From Anisodus tanguticus (lineage: Eukaryota > Streptophyta > Magnoliopsida > Solanales > Solanaceae): a stretch of 64,000 bases of DNA. A model generated the notes under the pieces. That model saw only the letters and a list, made by a program, of their open reading frames with translations, had not been told where the DNA came from and ran no database searches. Positions within the stretch are counted from its first letter, which is position 1, and each line of letters opens with the position of its first letter. Positions 44,429 to 55,289 of the stretch are shown here, piece after piece. The stretch covers positions 39,735,062 through 39,799,061 of the forward strand of contig CM067545.1 in assembly GCA_034509755.1 (NCBI GenBank). The letters run 5' to 3'. The translations under genes and the position numbers were made by a program.

Positions 44429-46015
44429 TTGATTAATTTAGAAGTATTGCCTAAATTCGAGTGTAATAAATCTAAATGTGAAATCTGTGTTGAATCTAAG
44501 TTTGTTAAACATCCATATAAGTCTATTGATAGGAATTCAAATCCTTTAGACTTAATTCACACTGATATATGTGATATGAAGTCAATACCATCTCGCGGTG
44601 GAACAAAGTATTTTATAACTTTTATTGACGAATGCACTCGATATTGTTATGTGTATTTGCTTATTAGTAAGGATGAAGCAATTGATGCATTTAAGCAATA
44701 CAAAAACGAAGTGGAAAATCAATTGAATAAAAAGATAAAAATGATTAGAAGTGATAGGGGTGGAGAGTACGAATCTCCTTTTGCAGAGATATGTTTAGAA
44801 TATGGAATTATTCATCAAACTACTGCCCCTTACACACCACAATCAAATGGAATTGTGGAAACGAAAAACCGAACATTAAAGGAAATGATGAATGCCTTAC
44901 TAATAAGTTCCGGTTTACCGCAAAGCTTGTGGGGGGAAGCTATCCTTACAGCTAACCGAATACTCAACAGGGTGCCCCACAGCAAAACACAATCTATTCC
45001 ATATGAACTATGGAAAGGAAGAAAACCCAACTTGAAATATTTCAAAGTGTGGGGGTGTTTAGCAAAGGTCCAAGTTCCTTTGCCCAAAAGGGTAAAAATC
45101 GGACCAAAAACTGTGGATTGTGTTTTTATTGGCTATGCTACAAATAGCAAAGCTTGTCGGTTTTTGGTTCACAAATCGGACAATCCCGAAATACATGTTA
45201 ATACGGTAATTGAATCAGATAATGCTGAATTCTTTGAAAACATTTATCCATATAAAACTGAATGTGAGTCGTCAAGTGAAAGATCTAAACGACCGCGGGA
45301 AGAACCAAAGAAAAATACACCAAGTAAAAAGGATGCAAGGCGTAGCAAACGTCAAAGGACATCTACTTCCTTTGGACCAGATTTTGTGACATTCTTGCTT
45401 GAAAATGAGCCTCAAACATTTAAAGCAGCGATGTCTTCTTCTAATTCAGCATTTTGGAAAGAGGCAGTCAATAGTGAGATTGAATCAATTTTGAACAATC
45501 ATACATGGGAATTGGTTGATCTTCCTCCTGAAAATAAACCTTTAGGATCAAAATGGATTTTTAAAAGAAAAATGAAAGTTGATGGCACTATTGACAAATA
45601 TAAGGCAAGACTTGTGGTCAAAGGTTATAGACAAAAAGAAGGCCTTGATTACTTTGACACATACTCGCCGGTAACAAGAATAACATCTATTCGGGTGTTA
45701 GTGGCACTGGCGGCCGTATATGGTCTTGAAATCCATCAAATGGATGTCAAGACAGCTTTCTTAAATGGAGAATTGGAGGAAGAAATTTACATGGAACAAC
45801 CTGAGGGTTTTGTGGTTCCTGGTAAAGAAAGGAAAGTGTGCAAACTTGTTAAGTCACTTTATGGACTTAAACAAGCACCCAAACAATGGCATGCGAAATT
45901 TGACCAAACAATGTTGGCAAATGGATTTAAGATTAATGAGTGTGACAAATGTGTTTACATTAAAAATACTCCAATCATGAAGTCATTGTTTGTTTATATG
46001 TTGATGACATGTTGA
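44429..46015 (+). pseudogene. Copia-5 integrase and reverse transcriptase, 528-codon open frame
   Basis: The frame starts in the integrase zinc region (CEICVESKFVKHP) and continues DLIHTDICDMKSIPSRGGTK, IRSDRGGEYESPFAEICLEY and GIVETKNRTLKEMMNALLIS, so D, D and E are present. RT follows: KWIFKRKMKVDGTIDKYKAR, EIHQMDVKTAFLNGELEEEI and LVKSLYGLKQAPKQWHAKFD. The last codons read FVYMLMTC, a shifted version of YVDDML, so a frameshift destroys the RT active site at about 46005. This is the longest open frame in the window. Confidence 0.9.
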
Positions 46016-46042
46016 TAATGAGTAGAGATATTACCGATGTAA

Positions 46043-46966
46043 ATGCTACGAAGCGTATGTTTGGCTAGCAAATTTGATATGAAGGACTTAGGAGTTGCCG
46101 ATTTGATCTTAGGTATCGAAATTCATAAAACTCCACAAGGTCTAGCATTATCGCAGCCTCATTATATTGAAAGAGTACTTGACAAGTTTAAGTATTTAAA
46201 TTTCAATGTTGTAAAGACTCCAATTGATGTAAGTTTTGCGGTTCAAAAGAATAAAGGTGAAAGTGACTCACAATTGGACTATGCACGAGTTTTGAGAAGT
46301 TTGATGTATATTATGAATTGTACACGACCGGATATAGCATGTGCTATAAGCAAGCCGAGTCGATTCACGAGTAATCCCAATCAAACTCATTGGATGGCAA
46401 TGAAACGAGTCTTGGGGTATTTAAAACACACCCAAGACTATGCTTTGCATTATAACAAATATCCCGCCGTGATCGAAGGATATAGTGATGCAAATTGATC
46501 ACCGGATCATCGAAGTTAAATCCACGAGTGGTTATGTTTTCACAATTGGGGGTGGATCAGTGTCTTGGAAATCATCAAAACAGACATGCATCGCCCGCTC
46601 TACAATGGAATCTGAATTTATAGCTTTAGACAAGGCCGGTGAAGAAGTTGAATGGCTCCGAAATTTCTTAGAAGATATTCCATTCGGCCCAAACCTATGG
46701 CTCCTATATGTATACATTGTGACGATCAAGCAAAGAATAGGTAGGGCGGGAGCGTAATGTACAACGGAAAATCTCGTCACATACGACGAAGACACAATAC
46801 CGTTAGACAACTCCTCTCTAGTGGCGTTATCACGATTGACTATGTAAAGTCAAGAGATAACGTGGCGGATCCGCTTACAAAAGGCTTATCTAGAGAGGGA
46901 GTTAGTAGATCATCAATGGGAATGGGGTTAAGGCCGAGGACAAGTCATCATGGCGGTAACACTACC
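46043..46966 (+). pseudogene. Copia-5 RNase H region
   Basis: SKFDMKDLGVADLILGIEIH, YMNCTRPDIACAISKPSRF-like text and LGYLKHTQDYALHYNKYPAV end with SDAN at 46496. A frameshift leads to STSGYVFTIGGGSVSWKSSK, ARSTMESEFIALDKAGEEVE; a second break near 46700-46757 precedes YVKSRDNVADPLTKGLSREG, the usual copia tail. Catalytic D and E residues can be seen across the pieces. Confidence 0.85.
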
Positions 46967-46969
46967 TAG

Positions 46970-47550
46970 CAGACTGAAGATCCCAAGAGCTAGGTTCAAG
47001 GAGATCAAACAAAGTTGTGACTGACGGTTCAACATTGTCAAATAACTCAACCCATTCTCGAATGAAGACAATGTTCAGAAATAAGGATAAAACCTTATGG
47101 CTTGTTAATGAGTTAATAAAGCATTAAGGTTCTTTAATGATTATATAAATCTGGCAATGTATGACCAGATAATGTGGCTATAGGACCACATGTTTAGAAA
47201 TCACCTATGTGAGTGTTAAGTGTAAGCCGCTTTGAAGGGGAATGACAGTAAAGGCCCATTCTCTACACACTCATGAAACCAGGAGGTGTTCATGGCTTAA
47301 ACGAACACAACCGTGAGAACCATAAACGGTTAAGGGTTGATTGTGTGACTTATGTTGTCTAGGTATACAACAAAGTTCGACGGTTCAAAGATATCAAATC
47401 TACCGATTGATCGAGTATATCCGATATAAGTTCACTACGGAAAGTTCAAAGGGAAACCTACTTATCCAGATGCAGTCAATTCTCGCTTGTATATCACACT
47501 TGTCCGCGCATTCTTTTATATTATAGCCATTCCCCATTCATGTGGGGGAT
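46970..47550 (+). other. Copia-5 3' untranslated region and polypurine tract
   Basis: Non-coding. The tract tgtgggggat lies at 47541-47550, directly before the 3' LTR. The region between RNase H and LTR is longer than in the short-LTR copia elements. Confidence 0.65.
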
Positions 47551-48504
47551 TATTGGGTATTGATATTGGTGAATGGGAAATGATTGGAAATAAAAGTGGG
47601 AGTTGTCCCACATCGGTAGTTGAAAGAAAAGTGGGAGTTCCCTCTTGCTTTATAAAATAAGCATTTGTCCCACATCGGTAGTGGAAAGAAAAGTTCTTCT
47701 ACTTATAAGTAGAATTACTCCTTCTTGTCAGTAAAATGGTTTAGGGGGCAAGGACCCCTCGCGCCGTCGTCGTCGCTCGCTCGGCTCGGCTTCGGCTTCG
47801 GCTTCGGCTCGGCTTCGGCTTCGGCTTCGGCTTCGGCTCGGCTTCGACTTTGGCATCGGCTTCGGATTTGGATTTGGATTTGGATTTGGATTTGGATTTA
47901 GATTTGGTCAAATGATCTGATTGATTGATAATCTTTTTGGACCAAATTTTCTTTAATTTTTAATTATTTAATTAATTATTATTTAATTAAATTAATCAAC
48001 TTATCCAATCCTACCCGTTAGTGACCTTGACCCGCGACCCGGCCGGATCCGCGTGTCTGACCCGCGACCCGGTTTCTTTCCCACATTTTAATTTCCCACC
48101 AGTTTTCAGTGGCTGTTCAGAAAGGTTGCAAACCTTCAGAAACAGTACTTCCATGGCTATAAATTCGTTTGATTCCTCAGAATTTTACTTACGAATTTTC
48201 TGAACAACACAAACTTCTTATTCTTCTGCATAAACAAATTCTGTGTAATATACTGCTGTTGAGTGGTTCACCGCTACCTGAATTTGGAGTACTACTATTC
48301 TGATAAGATAATCGTTCTATCCTGGGAGGGATATTCCATCAACCTCGAGTTCTGTGAGGGGAATAATTTTCTTAAGGACACACTTTGAACTAAGTGGGCT
48401 CGATTATATTCTGAAAAAAAAATTATTCTTATTTTTCCAACACTGATTCTGTTTATTTTAAGTAATTATTATTTACTGGTTTTTTGGAATACTGATTAAT
48501 AACA
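47551..48504 (+). repeat. Copia-5 3' LTR with expanded hexamer run
   Basis: tattgggtattgatattgg (first tg changed to ta) to gattaataaca. At 47780-47910 a long run of ggcttc then ggattt units replaces the short run of the 5' LTR. The downstream half is almost identical to 42199-42658. Confidence 0.9.
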
Positions 48505-48509
48505 GAGCC

Positions 48510-48607
48510 TAACATGGAATATACTTTGACTTGTTTATTTCCTTTTGTATGGGTCATGCTCTTTTGGGCTTGAACTCAACTTTGCGACCATGTGGCATAA
48601 GTAAGAC
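48510..48607 (-). pseudogene. DUF4283-type remnant, middle part
   Basis: About 98 bp between the Copia-5 target duplication and a TRIM. On minus it ends ATTCCATGTTAGGCTC, continuing into the piece at 41867. It carries stops and has little conserved text of its own. Its assignment rests on continuity with both neighbours. Confidence 0.45.
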
Positions 48608-48950
48608 TGATAATCATGATAGCCCTGTCTAACTCAATCTCAAAAGCTAGCTTGTAGTGTGAGAATTGTCCAAGTCCATATAAGGAGTTCATGTTCTCAT
48701 TCCATTTCCGATGTGGAACTCTTAACACTCCCCCACACGTCTAGACCTCGTTAACTGAAGCGTGAACAATATAATTTGGGGGGCCAACATCGGTGAACAA
48801 AGAATTGGAATGGGTCTGACTCTGATACCATGTAAAGAATGGATCTTGAGCCTAACTCAACCCCAAAAGCTAGCTCGTAGGGTGAGGATTATCCAAGTCC
48901 ATACAACGAGTCCATGTTCCCATTCCATTTCCGATGTGGGACTCTTAACA
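48608..48950 (-). mobile_element. TRIM, miniature LTR retrotransposon
   Basis: Two 120-bp terminal repeats (48608-48727 and 48831-48950) surround a 103-bp centre. The minus strand starts tgttaagagtcccacatcgg. The primer site ctctgatacca (reverse of tggtatcagag) lies at 48820-48830 and a C-rich reverse polypurine tract cactcccccacacg at 48726-48739. No coding capacity. It relies on other elements for mobility. Confidence 0.88.
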
Positions 48951-49190
48951 TATACGCTCCACTTTAGTGGTGCATTTTTCAGCATACAAAGGTATACTTA
49001 AATCACCACATTGGTATGATTTTGCAGTATTTTAGCGTAAAAATCGAATTAACCAGCTATACCTTCAAAATAATTGGCTTGTTCTTCATTGTATATTGTC
49101 CCAAATAAAGAACCTCATCTCTGTCCTCCATGCAACGGAACCTCACCAAGAAATACCCATTATTATCAACAACATTAACATACCTAGTGA
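48951..49190 (-). pseudogene. DUF4283-type coding remnant, proximal part
   Basis: Minus strand from about 49155 reads NGYFLVRFRCMEDRDEVLYL and GQYTMKNKPIILKV, then a stop. This matches the DUF4283 core (FLF.F....D...VL..GPW...N.PIIL), found in LINE ORF1-like plant proteins. It continues, after the TRIM and Copia-5, at 41867. Confidence 0.65.
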
Positions 49191-49703
49191 AATCTCACAA
49201 TGTGGGGTCTGGGAGGGTAGAGTGTACACAAACATCTACCTTGGTAGGTAAAGCGGTTGTTTCAGAGAGACCCTCGGCTCAAGACAAAGCACAAACACAA
49301 GCAAACTAAGACAAACAAAGTGACTAAGCCATGATAGCGACTTCTGAAAAAGAAGCAATAACTAATACAGGATAAGACAAACAAAATATACATAGTAGCA
49401 TAAATCAAATGACATGGGACTATAAAGTAATATTGTGCCTACTAGTATGATAGGATAAGCGAGCCTACAATAATAACACTACAACTACCAGTTTATAAGC
49501 GTAGGTAGGACTACGCTGGACTACCTACTATCCTAATTCGTGTCCTCCATAACCCCCTATCTAAGGTCATGTCCTCAGTGAGTTGCACCTGCGTCATATC
49601 CCGTCTAATCACCTCTCTCCAATACTTCTTCGACCTACCTCTACCCCTCATGTACCCGTCCATAACCAACCTCTCACACCTCCGCAATAAAAATATTTGG
49701 TTT
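49191..49703 (-). mobile_element. LINE 3' end
   Basis: The minus strand at 49690-49520 reads RRCERLVMDGYMRGRGRSKK, YWREVIRRDMTQVQLTEDMT and LDRGLWRTRIRI, the C-terminus common in Solanaceae LINE polyproteins. The 3' end, tgtggggtctgggagggtag at 49200, is the typical LINE tail segment. The 5' part is cut off by the LTR of Copia-6 at 49706. Orientation and order exclude it as the partner of the DUF4283 pieces. Confidence 0.75.
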
Positions 49704-49705
49704 AG

Positions 49706-50001
49706 TGTTAAATATACCGAGTATACATACGATATACACGGTATGCACGTGTATATCCTATGTATACTTGGTCTCGACTGCTTTACCATTCTCGGCTACT
49801 TTGTCCTAATTGTACACAAGTTTGTATAGTTGTAGTGTAACTTTATTAGTCTTGTACTCTTACCATAATTGTATAATTACTCTCCAAATAGAATAGGGTT
49901 TTAGGAGTAGAATAGGAATAAGATTCTCCTATTATGGACATATGTAAATTGTATATATAGTCTTTCAATTAATAAAAATAATCAAGGAATTATTTCTTTC
50001 A
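49706..50001 (+). repeat. Copia-6 5' LTR
   Basis: tgttaaatataccgagtata to attatttctttca. The solo LTR at 10617-11013 is related. Confidence 0.9.
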
Positions 50002-50013
50002 TGGTATCAGAAG
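50002..50013 (+). other. Primer binding site of Copia-6 (tRNA-Met)
   Basis: tggtatcagaag directly after the LTR. Confidence 0.9.
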
Positions 50014-50155
50014 TCTAGGTCAAACAAAAATTTCTCTCCCACAAATTCTTGTTTTTTTTTCCGGCCAAGACCGAACCCTCCTCCTCGGGTTTGTCATTTT
50101 TTCCGCTCTCCAAATCTCTATTCCAACTCCCTCTATCACCTATTGTTTTATCATT

Positions 50156-50968
50156 ATGTCTACGTCAAAGAACACGTTTCATCCTGCCCTTGTTGTTTCT
50201 AACATCAAGAATCATATCCCTCTAATTCTTGAAATAGAAAACGTCCAATATGCGACGTGGGCTGAGTTGTTCAAAATTCACGCTCGTTCGCATCAAGTCA
50301 TCCATCACATAATCCCCGCGACTCCTGATGATACGGAGGTGCCTATACGTGAGGATGATCCTAAGTTATGGACAACACTTGATGCCACCGTCCTTCAGTG
50401 GATTTATTCTACTATCTCCATCGACCTATTACAGACGATTATTGAGCCAGACGCTACGGCGATGGCTGCATGGTATAGGATATGTGACATATTACAGGAT
50501 AATCAAAATTCTAGAGTTGTTACCCTTGAACAAGATTTTTCCCACGTCAACATGGAAAATTTCCCGAACGTTTCAGCATATTGCAAAAGGTTGAAGGAAT
50601 TGGCGGACCAACTCCGCAATGTTGGTGCGTCAGTTAGTGAAGATCGTATTGTTTTACAGATGTTTGTTCACCTATCTGAGGACTATATTGGCGTTGGAAC
50701 TCTCCTTCATCAAAGTAATCATCTTCCAAGGTTCTATCAAGCCCGATCCATGCTTACCTTGGAAAAAGCCGGTTTGGCTAAAAAGGCGGCTACTAATGCT
50801 AGTCTCGTGGTCATGATGACCTCATCCGCTAATCTTCAAAATTTTGATGACAATTCGAACCACAATCGATCTCACGGGGGCGGCAAGAATGGCCAGAAAA
50901 ATAATGGAAAAAATCAATCACGGGGGCAAACGCGGCGGTTTCGGCAGCAGTTGCGGTGGCCAAAATAG
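50156..50968 (+). CDS. Copia-6 gag (UBN2-type)
   Basis: An ATG-started frame of 270 codons: MSTSKNTFHPALVVSNIKNH, then VQYATWAELFKIHARSHQVI, EPDATAMAAWYRICDILQDN, NSRVVTLEQDFSHVNMENFP and PRFYQARSMLTLEKAGLAKK. The tail becomes a G/N/R-rich stretch and ends at 50968 after a frame change compared with the normal G-rich tail. Gag of this group has no zinc knuckle. It is the only full-length gag-like frame in the window. Confidence 0.8.
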   Translation: MSTSKNTFHPALVVSNIKNHIPLILEIENVQYATWAELFKIHARSHQVIHHIIPATPDDTEVPIREDDPKLWTTLDATVLQWIYSTISIDLLQTIIEPDATAMAAWYRICDILQDNQNSRVVTLEQDFSHVNMENFPNVSAYCKRLKELADQLRNVGASVSEDRIVLQMFVHLSEDYIGVGTLLHQSNHLPRFYQARSMLTLEKAGLAKKAATNASLVVMMTSSANLQNFDDNSNHNRSHGGGKNGQKNNGKNQSRGQTRRFRQQLRWPK

Positions 50969-51248
50969 TGGCAGTGGACCCCATCCCGATTCACCGACCC
51001 ACTGGTCTCAGCCTTGGGCCGTGGGCTTGGACTAGTAGGCAGTGGCCCTACGGCCCAACTCCACAACAATTTCCAGCATCTGACCAGTAAGCTTCCCAGC
51101 AGCCTCGACGGCCCACTGCCCACTGCCCACTGCCCGTAGTTCCAGTTCCAGCAGTTACGGCCCATGACAGCCCGCAGGAATTCTTGGGCCCCTGCCTCCG
51201 CAAGCTCACCACGCAGCAGGCCCCACTCCGACCAATATTGAGGTCGCG

Positions 51249-51806
51249 ATGCACACACTTGATTTGACTCAATCGGACCCGAATTGGTATATGGACACCG
51301 GTGCCACTACCCACATGACATCCGATTTAGGTACTCTCTCATCTTATTCCAATTTGAGCAACCCTCGTGGCATAATTGTTGGTAATGGTAATTCTATTCC
51401 AATTCATGGTTATGGTCATAGAACATTGTCTCCCCCTCATCCACCTCTTATCTTGAAAAACAGCCAACACACCCCTAAATTGATTAAAAACTTAGTCTCT
51501 GTCCGTAAATTCACTACTGACAATTCCGTTTCTATTGAATTTGATCCATTTGGTTTCTCTGTGAAGGATTTCAAGACGGGGAGTCCTCTCATGAGGTGTG
51601 ATAGTAGGGGAGATCTTTATCCTATCACACCCAGTTCCGGTCCATCGAGTCCAGCCCTGTCATCCGTCTTTGCAGCCATTTCTCATTCCTTGTGGCATGG
51701 TCGTCTTGGTCATCCGGGATCATCTATTTTGTCGTCATTAGATAAAAATAGTTTTATTGCATGTAAGGTACGAGTAGTACTCCAAATTGTCAGTCTTGTT
51801 CTCTAG
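51249..51806 (+). pseudogene. Copia-6 protease and gag-pre-integrase
   Basis: LTQSDPNWYMDTGATTHMTS near 51260-51320 has an intact D-T-G-A protease loop. It is followed by NGNSIPIHGYGHRTLSPPHP, KNLVSVRKFTTDNSVSIEFD and SLWHGRLGHPGSSILSSLDK, the zinc-binding histidines. The frame stops at 51804 and the next begins at 51854. It lacks an ATG junction with gag, as expected for one polyprotein. Confidence 0.85.
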
Positions 51807-51853
51807 GAAAAATTGTTAAGCTGCTATTTGAAGACTCAAAATCTCATACTCTA

Positions 51854-53157
51854 ATGTCATTTGATATTATTCATAGCGACTTATGGACATCTCATGTTCT
51901 TAGTTCATTGAATCATCGGTATTATGTTCTTTTTTTGGATGATTACTCTAAGTTTTTATGGACATTTCCAATAGCGAAAAAATCTCAAGTTTTTTCCATC
52001 TTCTTGAAATTTAGAGCATTCATTAGAACCCAATTCGACCGAGAAATAAAAAATATTCAGTATGATAATGGCAAAGAATATGACAATGGGGTGTTTTGAG
52101 AATTCTGTGCTAATAATGGGATCAATTTTTGTTTTTCTTGTCCTCATACGTCTTCACAAAATGGAAAAGCCAAACGCAAAATTCGTTCCATAAATAACAT
52201 TGTCCGAACTTTATTAATTCACGCTTTCATACCCCCATTTTTTTGGCATCATGCTCTTCAAATGGATACATATCTCCTAAACATTATTCCTTCCAAAGGT
52301 CTGACATATTCTTCCCCTATTCAAATTTTATATAATAAAACTCCTTTTTATTCTCATCTTCGGGTCTTTGGGTGCTTGTGTTATCCGTTATTCCCCTCCA
52401 CCACAATTAACAAACTTCAGGCCCGATCTACTCCGTGTGTGTTTTTGGATTTTCCATCTAATCATCGTGGTTACAAATGCTTTGATTTATCCTCCAATAA
52501 AATTATCATTAATCGCCATGTAATTTTTTATGAAACTCAATTTCCATTTGCTAAAGTTAATACTCATGTGCCTTGTTCGTATAGTTTTTTGGATGGTAGT
52601 ATATCCCTGTATATTATTCACCATTTTTTGGACGTATCCCGCACCCAAAATTCTCCAGTGGGCCCACTGCCCACTGGTACTCCCCACATTGTGTCGTCTT
52701 CAAATGCGGGTCCAAAGAATCGAGCCATCCGTTCGCACGCTTTTGGCCCGGGCCCAAGCACTGTTTCTGGGTCCATTATTGGCCCAGTTCCCGGTTTCAG
52801 TTCTCGATCTGGGCTAGCAGGCCCACTACCTGCTGGCCAGTCCGTCCCGAGTCCCGAAAATTCCCAAAATCCACCCGCCTCTGCCCCGAGTCATGGACTA
52901 GTCACCCGTAGTCAACAGGGGATTTTTACACCAAAAAGACATTTTAATTTACATTCTAATGTTCTTAAATCACCATTACCCCGAAATCATGTGTCTGCAT
53001 TAAATGACCCGAATTGGAAAATTGCTATGACCGATGAATATAATACTCTTATTGATAATAAGACGTGGGAGTTGGTGCCCCGTCTATATGGTATTAATAT
53101 TATTAAGTCTATGTGGATTTTTGCTCATAAAGAAAATTCAGATGGGTCATTTGCCTG
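51854..53157 (+). pseudogene. Copia-6 integrase, catalytic E changed to K
   Basis: FDIIHSDLWTSHVLSSLNHR has the first D; IQYDNGKEYDNGVF the second, followed by a TGA at 52097. The E region reads SQNGKAKRKIRSINN, with K where family members have E. FFWHHALQMDTYLLNIIPSK and GCLCYPLFPS follow from 52262. The linker is rich in S, P, G and ends in NKTWELVP. The missing E would abolish strand transfer. Confidence 0.85.
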
Positions 53158-53164
53158 ACATAAG

Positions 53165-53950
53165 GTGCGGCTTGTGGGCGATGGTAAGACTCAGCAGGTT
53201 GGTGTGAATTGTGGTGAGACGTTTAGTCTGGTGGTCAAGCCGGCTACCATTCGCACTGTGCTCAGCTTAGCTCTTTCGAAGGCATGGCCTATTCATCAGT
53301 TAGATGTAAAGAATGCTTTCCTCCATGGGGATCTCAAGGAAACAGTCTATATGCATCAGCCTTTGGGATTCAGGGATCCTAAACATCCGCATCATGTCTG
53401 TTTGTTGAAGAAGTCCTTATATGGGCTTAAGCAATCTCCACAGGCCTGGTATACGATGTTTGCAGACTATGTTTCGACTATTGGGTTCATTCATAGCCGG
53501 TCGGATAAGTCCTTGTTCATCTACCGTCGTGGTTCATTGGCCTATATTCTGTTATATGTGGATGACATCATTTAGACTGCCTCTTCCGATACCTTACGTC
53601 AGTCTATCATGACCATGCTCAGCTCTGAGTTTGCTATGAAAGACTTAGGGGCCTTGAGTTACTTTTTGGGGATTGATGTCACTCGTCATTCCAATGGGTT
53701 GTTCTTATGTCAAAGGAAGTATGCATCTGAGATCATTGAGAGGGCTGTGATGTCGTCTTGTAAGTCCACTTCCACTCAATTGATACTAAGCCCAAGCTCA
53801 GTGCCGCGGCCGGCGTACCATACGAGGATCCGACCCGCTATCGCAGTCTTGCAGGGGCCCTTCAGTATCTTACATTTACGAGACCATATATTACGTATGT
53901 TGTCCAGCAGGTGTGTTTGTTCATGCATGATCCCAGAGTTGAGCACATGA
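53165..53950 (+). pseudogene. Copia-6 reverse transcriptase
   Basis: GVNCGETFSLVVKPATIRTV, WPIHQLDVKNAFLHGDLKET, KKSLYGLKQSPQAWYTMFAD and LLYVDDII, then TAG at 53573 just after the active site. Reading continues ASSDTLRQSIMTMLSSEFAM, FLGIDVTRHSNGLFLCQRKY. A frameshift around 53775 gives noise before the RNase H frame at 53911. One codon change and one shift separate this from an intact RT. Confidence 0.88.
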
Positions 53951-54522
53951 ATGCACTCAAACGCATCATTCGGTATATTCAGGGTACCCTTGACTATGGG
54001 TTGCATTTATATCCTTCCTCGACGTCCACACTTGTCTCGTATACGGATGCTGATTGGGGTGACTGTCCAGACACCAGACGGTCTATGTCTGGCTATTGTA
54101 TGTTTCTTGGCAATAACCTGGTCTCATGGTCTGCCAAACGTCAGTCGACATTATCTCGATCCAGTGCTGAATCCGAGTATCGAGGGGTAGCTAATGTGGT
54201 CTCGGAATCATGTTGGTTACGTAATTTGCAATTGGAGCTTCATTCACCTATTCATAAAGCAACCTTGATTTATTGCGATAATATTAGTGTCATCTACCTT
54301 TCTGGTAATCCGGTTCAGCACCAGCGCACTAAGCATATCGAGATGGACATTCACTTTGTCCGCGAAAAGGTTGCTCGTGGTCAGGTACGTGTCTGTCATG
54401 TCCCGTCAAGATATCAAATTGCCGACATCTTTACAAAGGGTCTTCCCTCGGTCCTTTTTGAAGATTTTAGGGATAGTCTCAGCGTTCGACAACCGCCCGC
54501 TATGACTGTGGGGGTGTGTTAA
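53911..54522 (+). pseudogene. Copia-6 RNase H
   Basis: VEHMNALKRIIRYIQGTLDY, SYTDADWGDCPDTRRSMSGY, KRQSTLSRSSAESEYRGVAN, then YCDNISVIYLSGNPVQHQRT and FVREKVARGQVRVCHVPSRY. The D/E/D residues are present. The frame ends at 54522, inside the start of the 3' LTR, as in related elements. Open throughout. Confidence 0.88.
54506..54516 (+). other. Polypurine tract of Copia-6
   Basis: ctgtgggggtg precedes tgttaaatat at 54517. Confidence 0.7.
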
Positions 54523-54778
54523 ATATACCGAGTATACATACGATATACACAGTATGCACGTATATATACTATGTATACTTGGTCTCGGCTGCTTTACCAT
54601 TATCGACTACTTTGTCCTAATTGTACACAAGTTTGTATAGTTGTAGTGTAACTTAATTAGTCTTGTACTCTTACCATAATTGTATAATTACTCTCCAAAT
54701 AGAATAGGATTTTAGGAGTAGAATATGAATAGAATTCTCCTATTATGGACATACGTAAATTCTATATATTGTATTTCA
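54517..54778 (+). repeat. Copia-6 3' LTR, 3'-truncated
   Basis: Same start as the 5' LTR; similarity stops after attctatatattgtatttca, about 30 bases before the expected end. Confidence 0.85.
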
Positions 54779-55289
54779 TTTAGTTCCAAACTTTTGCTGA
54801 GTAAAGATAAACCTTTCTAGTACACCAATATATTGTTCATTCCTAACAACATTGATAATCAAAGCTTGTTTCCACCTGTCATTCTCCTTCTCTACCTCAT
54901 TCTTATTCAGTTCAATAATCTGGATTCACCTTAATTATTGGGGAAACAAAATTAAGAGTCATACATTGAGACTGTATTCTATTGCTACTGAATAAGCTCT
55001 TCCATTCCTGATCCAGATTCAATTACCTCTGAGCAGTACCATTCATCCCTTGCATGTTCAATTTCACTACTTTATTGCCTTTTGCCTCCTTGTCATTGAC
55101 CCTTTGAATGTTTGAATTCTCTGCCCCATTGCCTGATGTTTTTTGTTGAGGCATTTAGTAGGCAATAATGACGGACAATTTTCTCGTTCAAATCTATATT
55201 GTACTAGTCTTATGACTGTCTTTTTGATTCCTTGCATGTTCTGCATCTCAGGCCAAAGAGCTTGAAAATTGCCCTTTCCGTGGTCTTCC
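54779..55289. other. Spacer, no gene recognised
   Basis: AT-rich to 55200. Several minus-strand frames overlap but none has a known motif. Confidence 0.4.

Larger units (their letters stand above)
41868..48504 (+). mobile_element. Copia-5, complete copia with TSD gagcc
   Basis: 5' LTR 41868-42658 and 3' LTR 47551-48504, flanked by gagcc at 41863-41867 and 48505-48509. All copia genes are present: gag with zinc knuckle, protease, integrase, RT, RNase H. The longest open part is integrase plus RT (44429-46015). It looks like a Tork-type element. Few disruptions compared with its neighbours suggest recent insertion, although each gene has at least one. Confidence 0.93.
49706..54778 (+). mobile_element. 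Copia-6, short-LTR copia element
   Basis: 5' LTR 49706-50001 with primer site tggtatcagaag at 50002, gag through RNase H in order, and a 3' LTR from 54517 that stops near 54778, lacking about 30 terminal bases. It belongs with the Ale/Retrofit-like copia group (UBN2 gag, short LTR). Only a few frameshifts and stops disrupt it, making it the best preserved of the short-LTR group here. Confidence 0.9.

Noticed and set aside
50914..51314. Long minus-strand frames in the Copia-6 gag tail
   Set aside because: They arise from the GC-rich, low-complexity tail; no motif is present.
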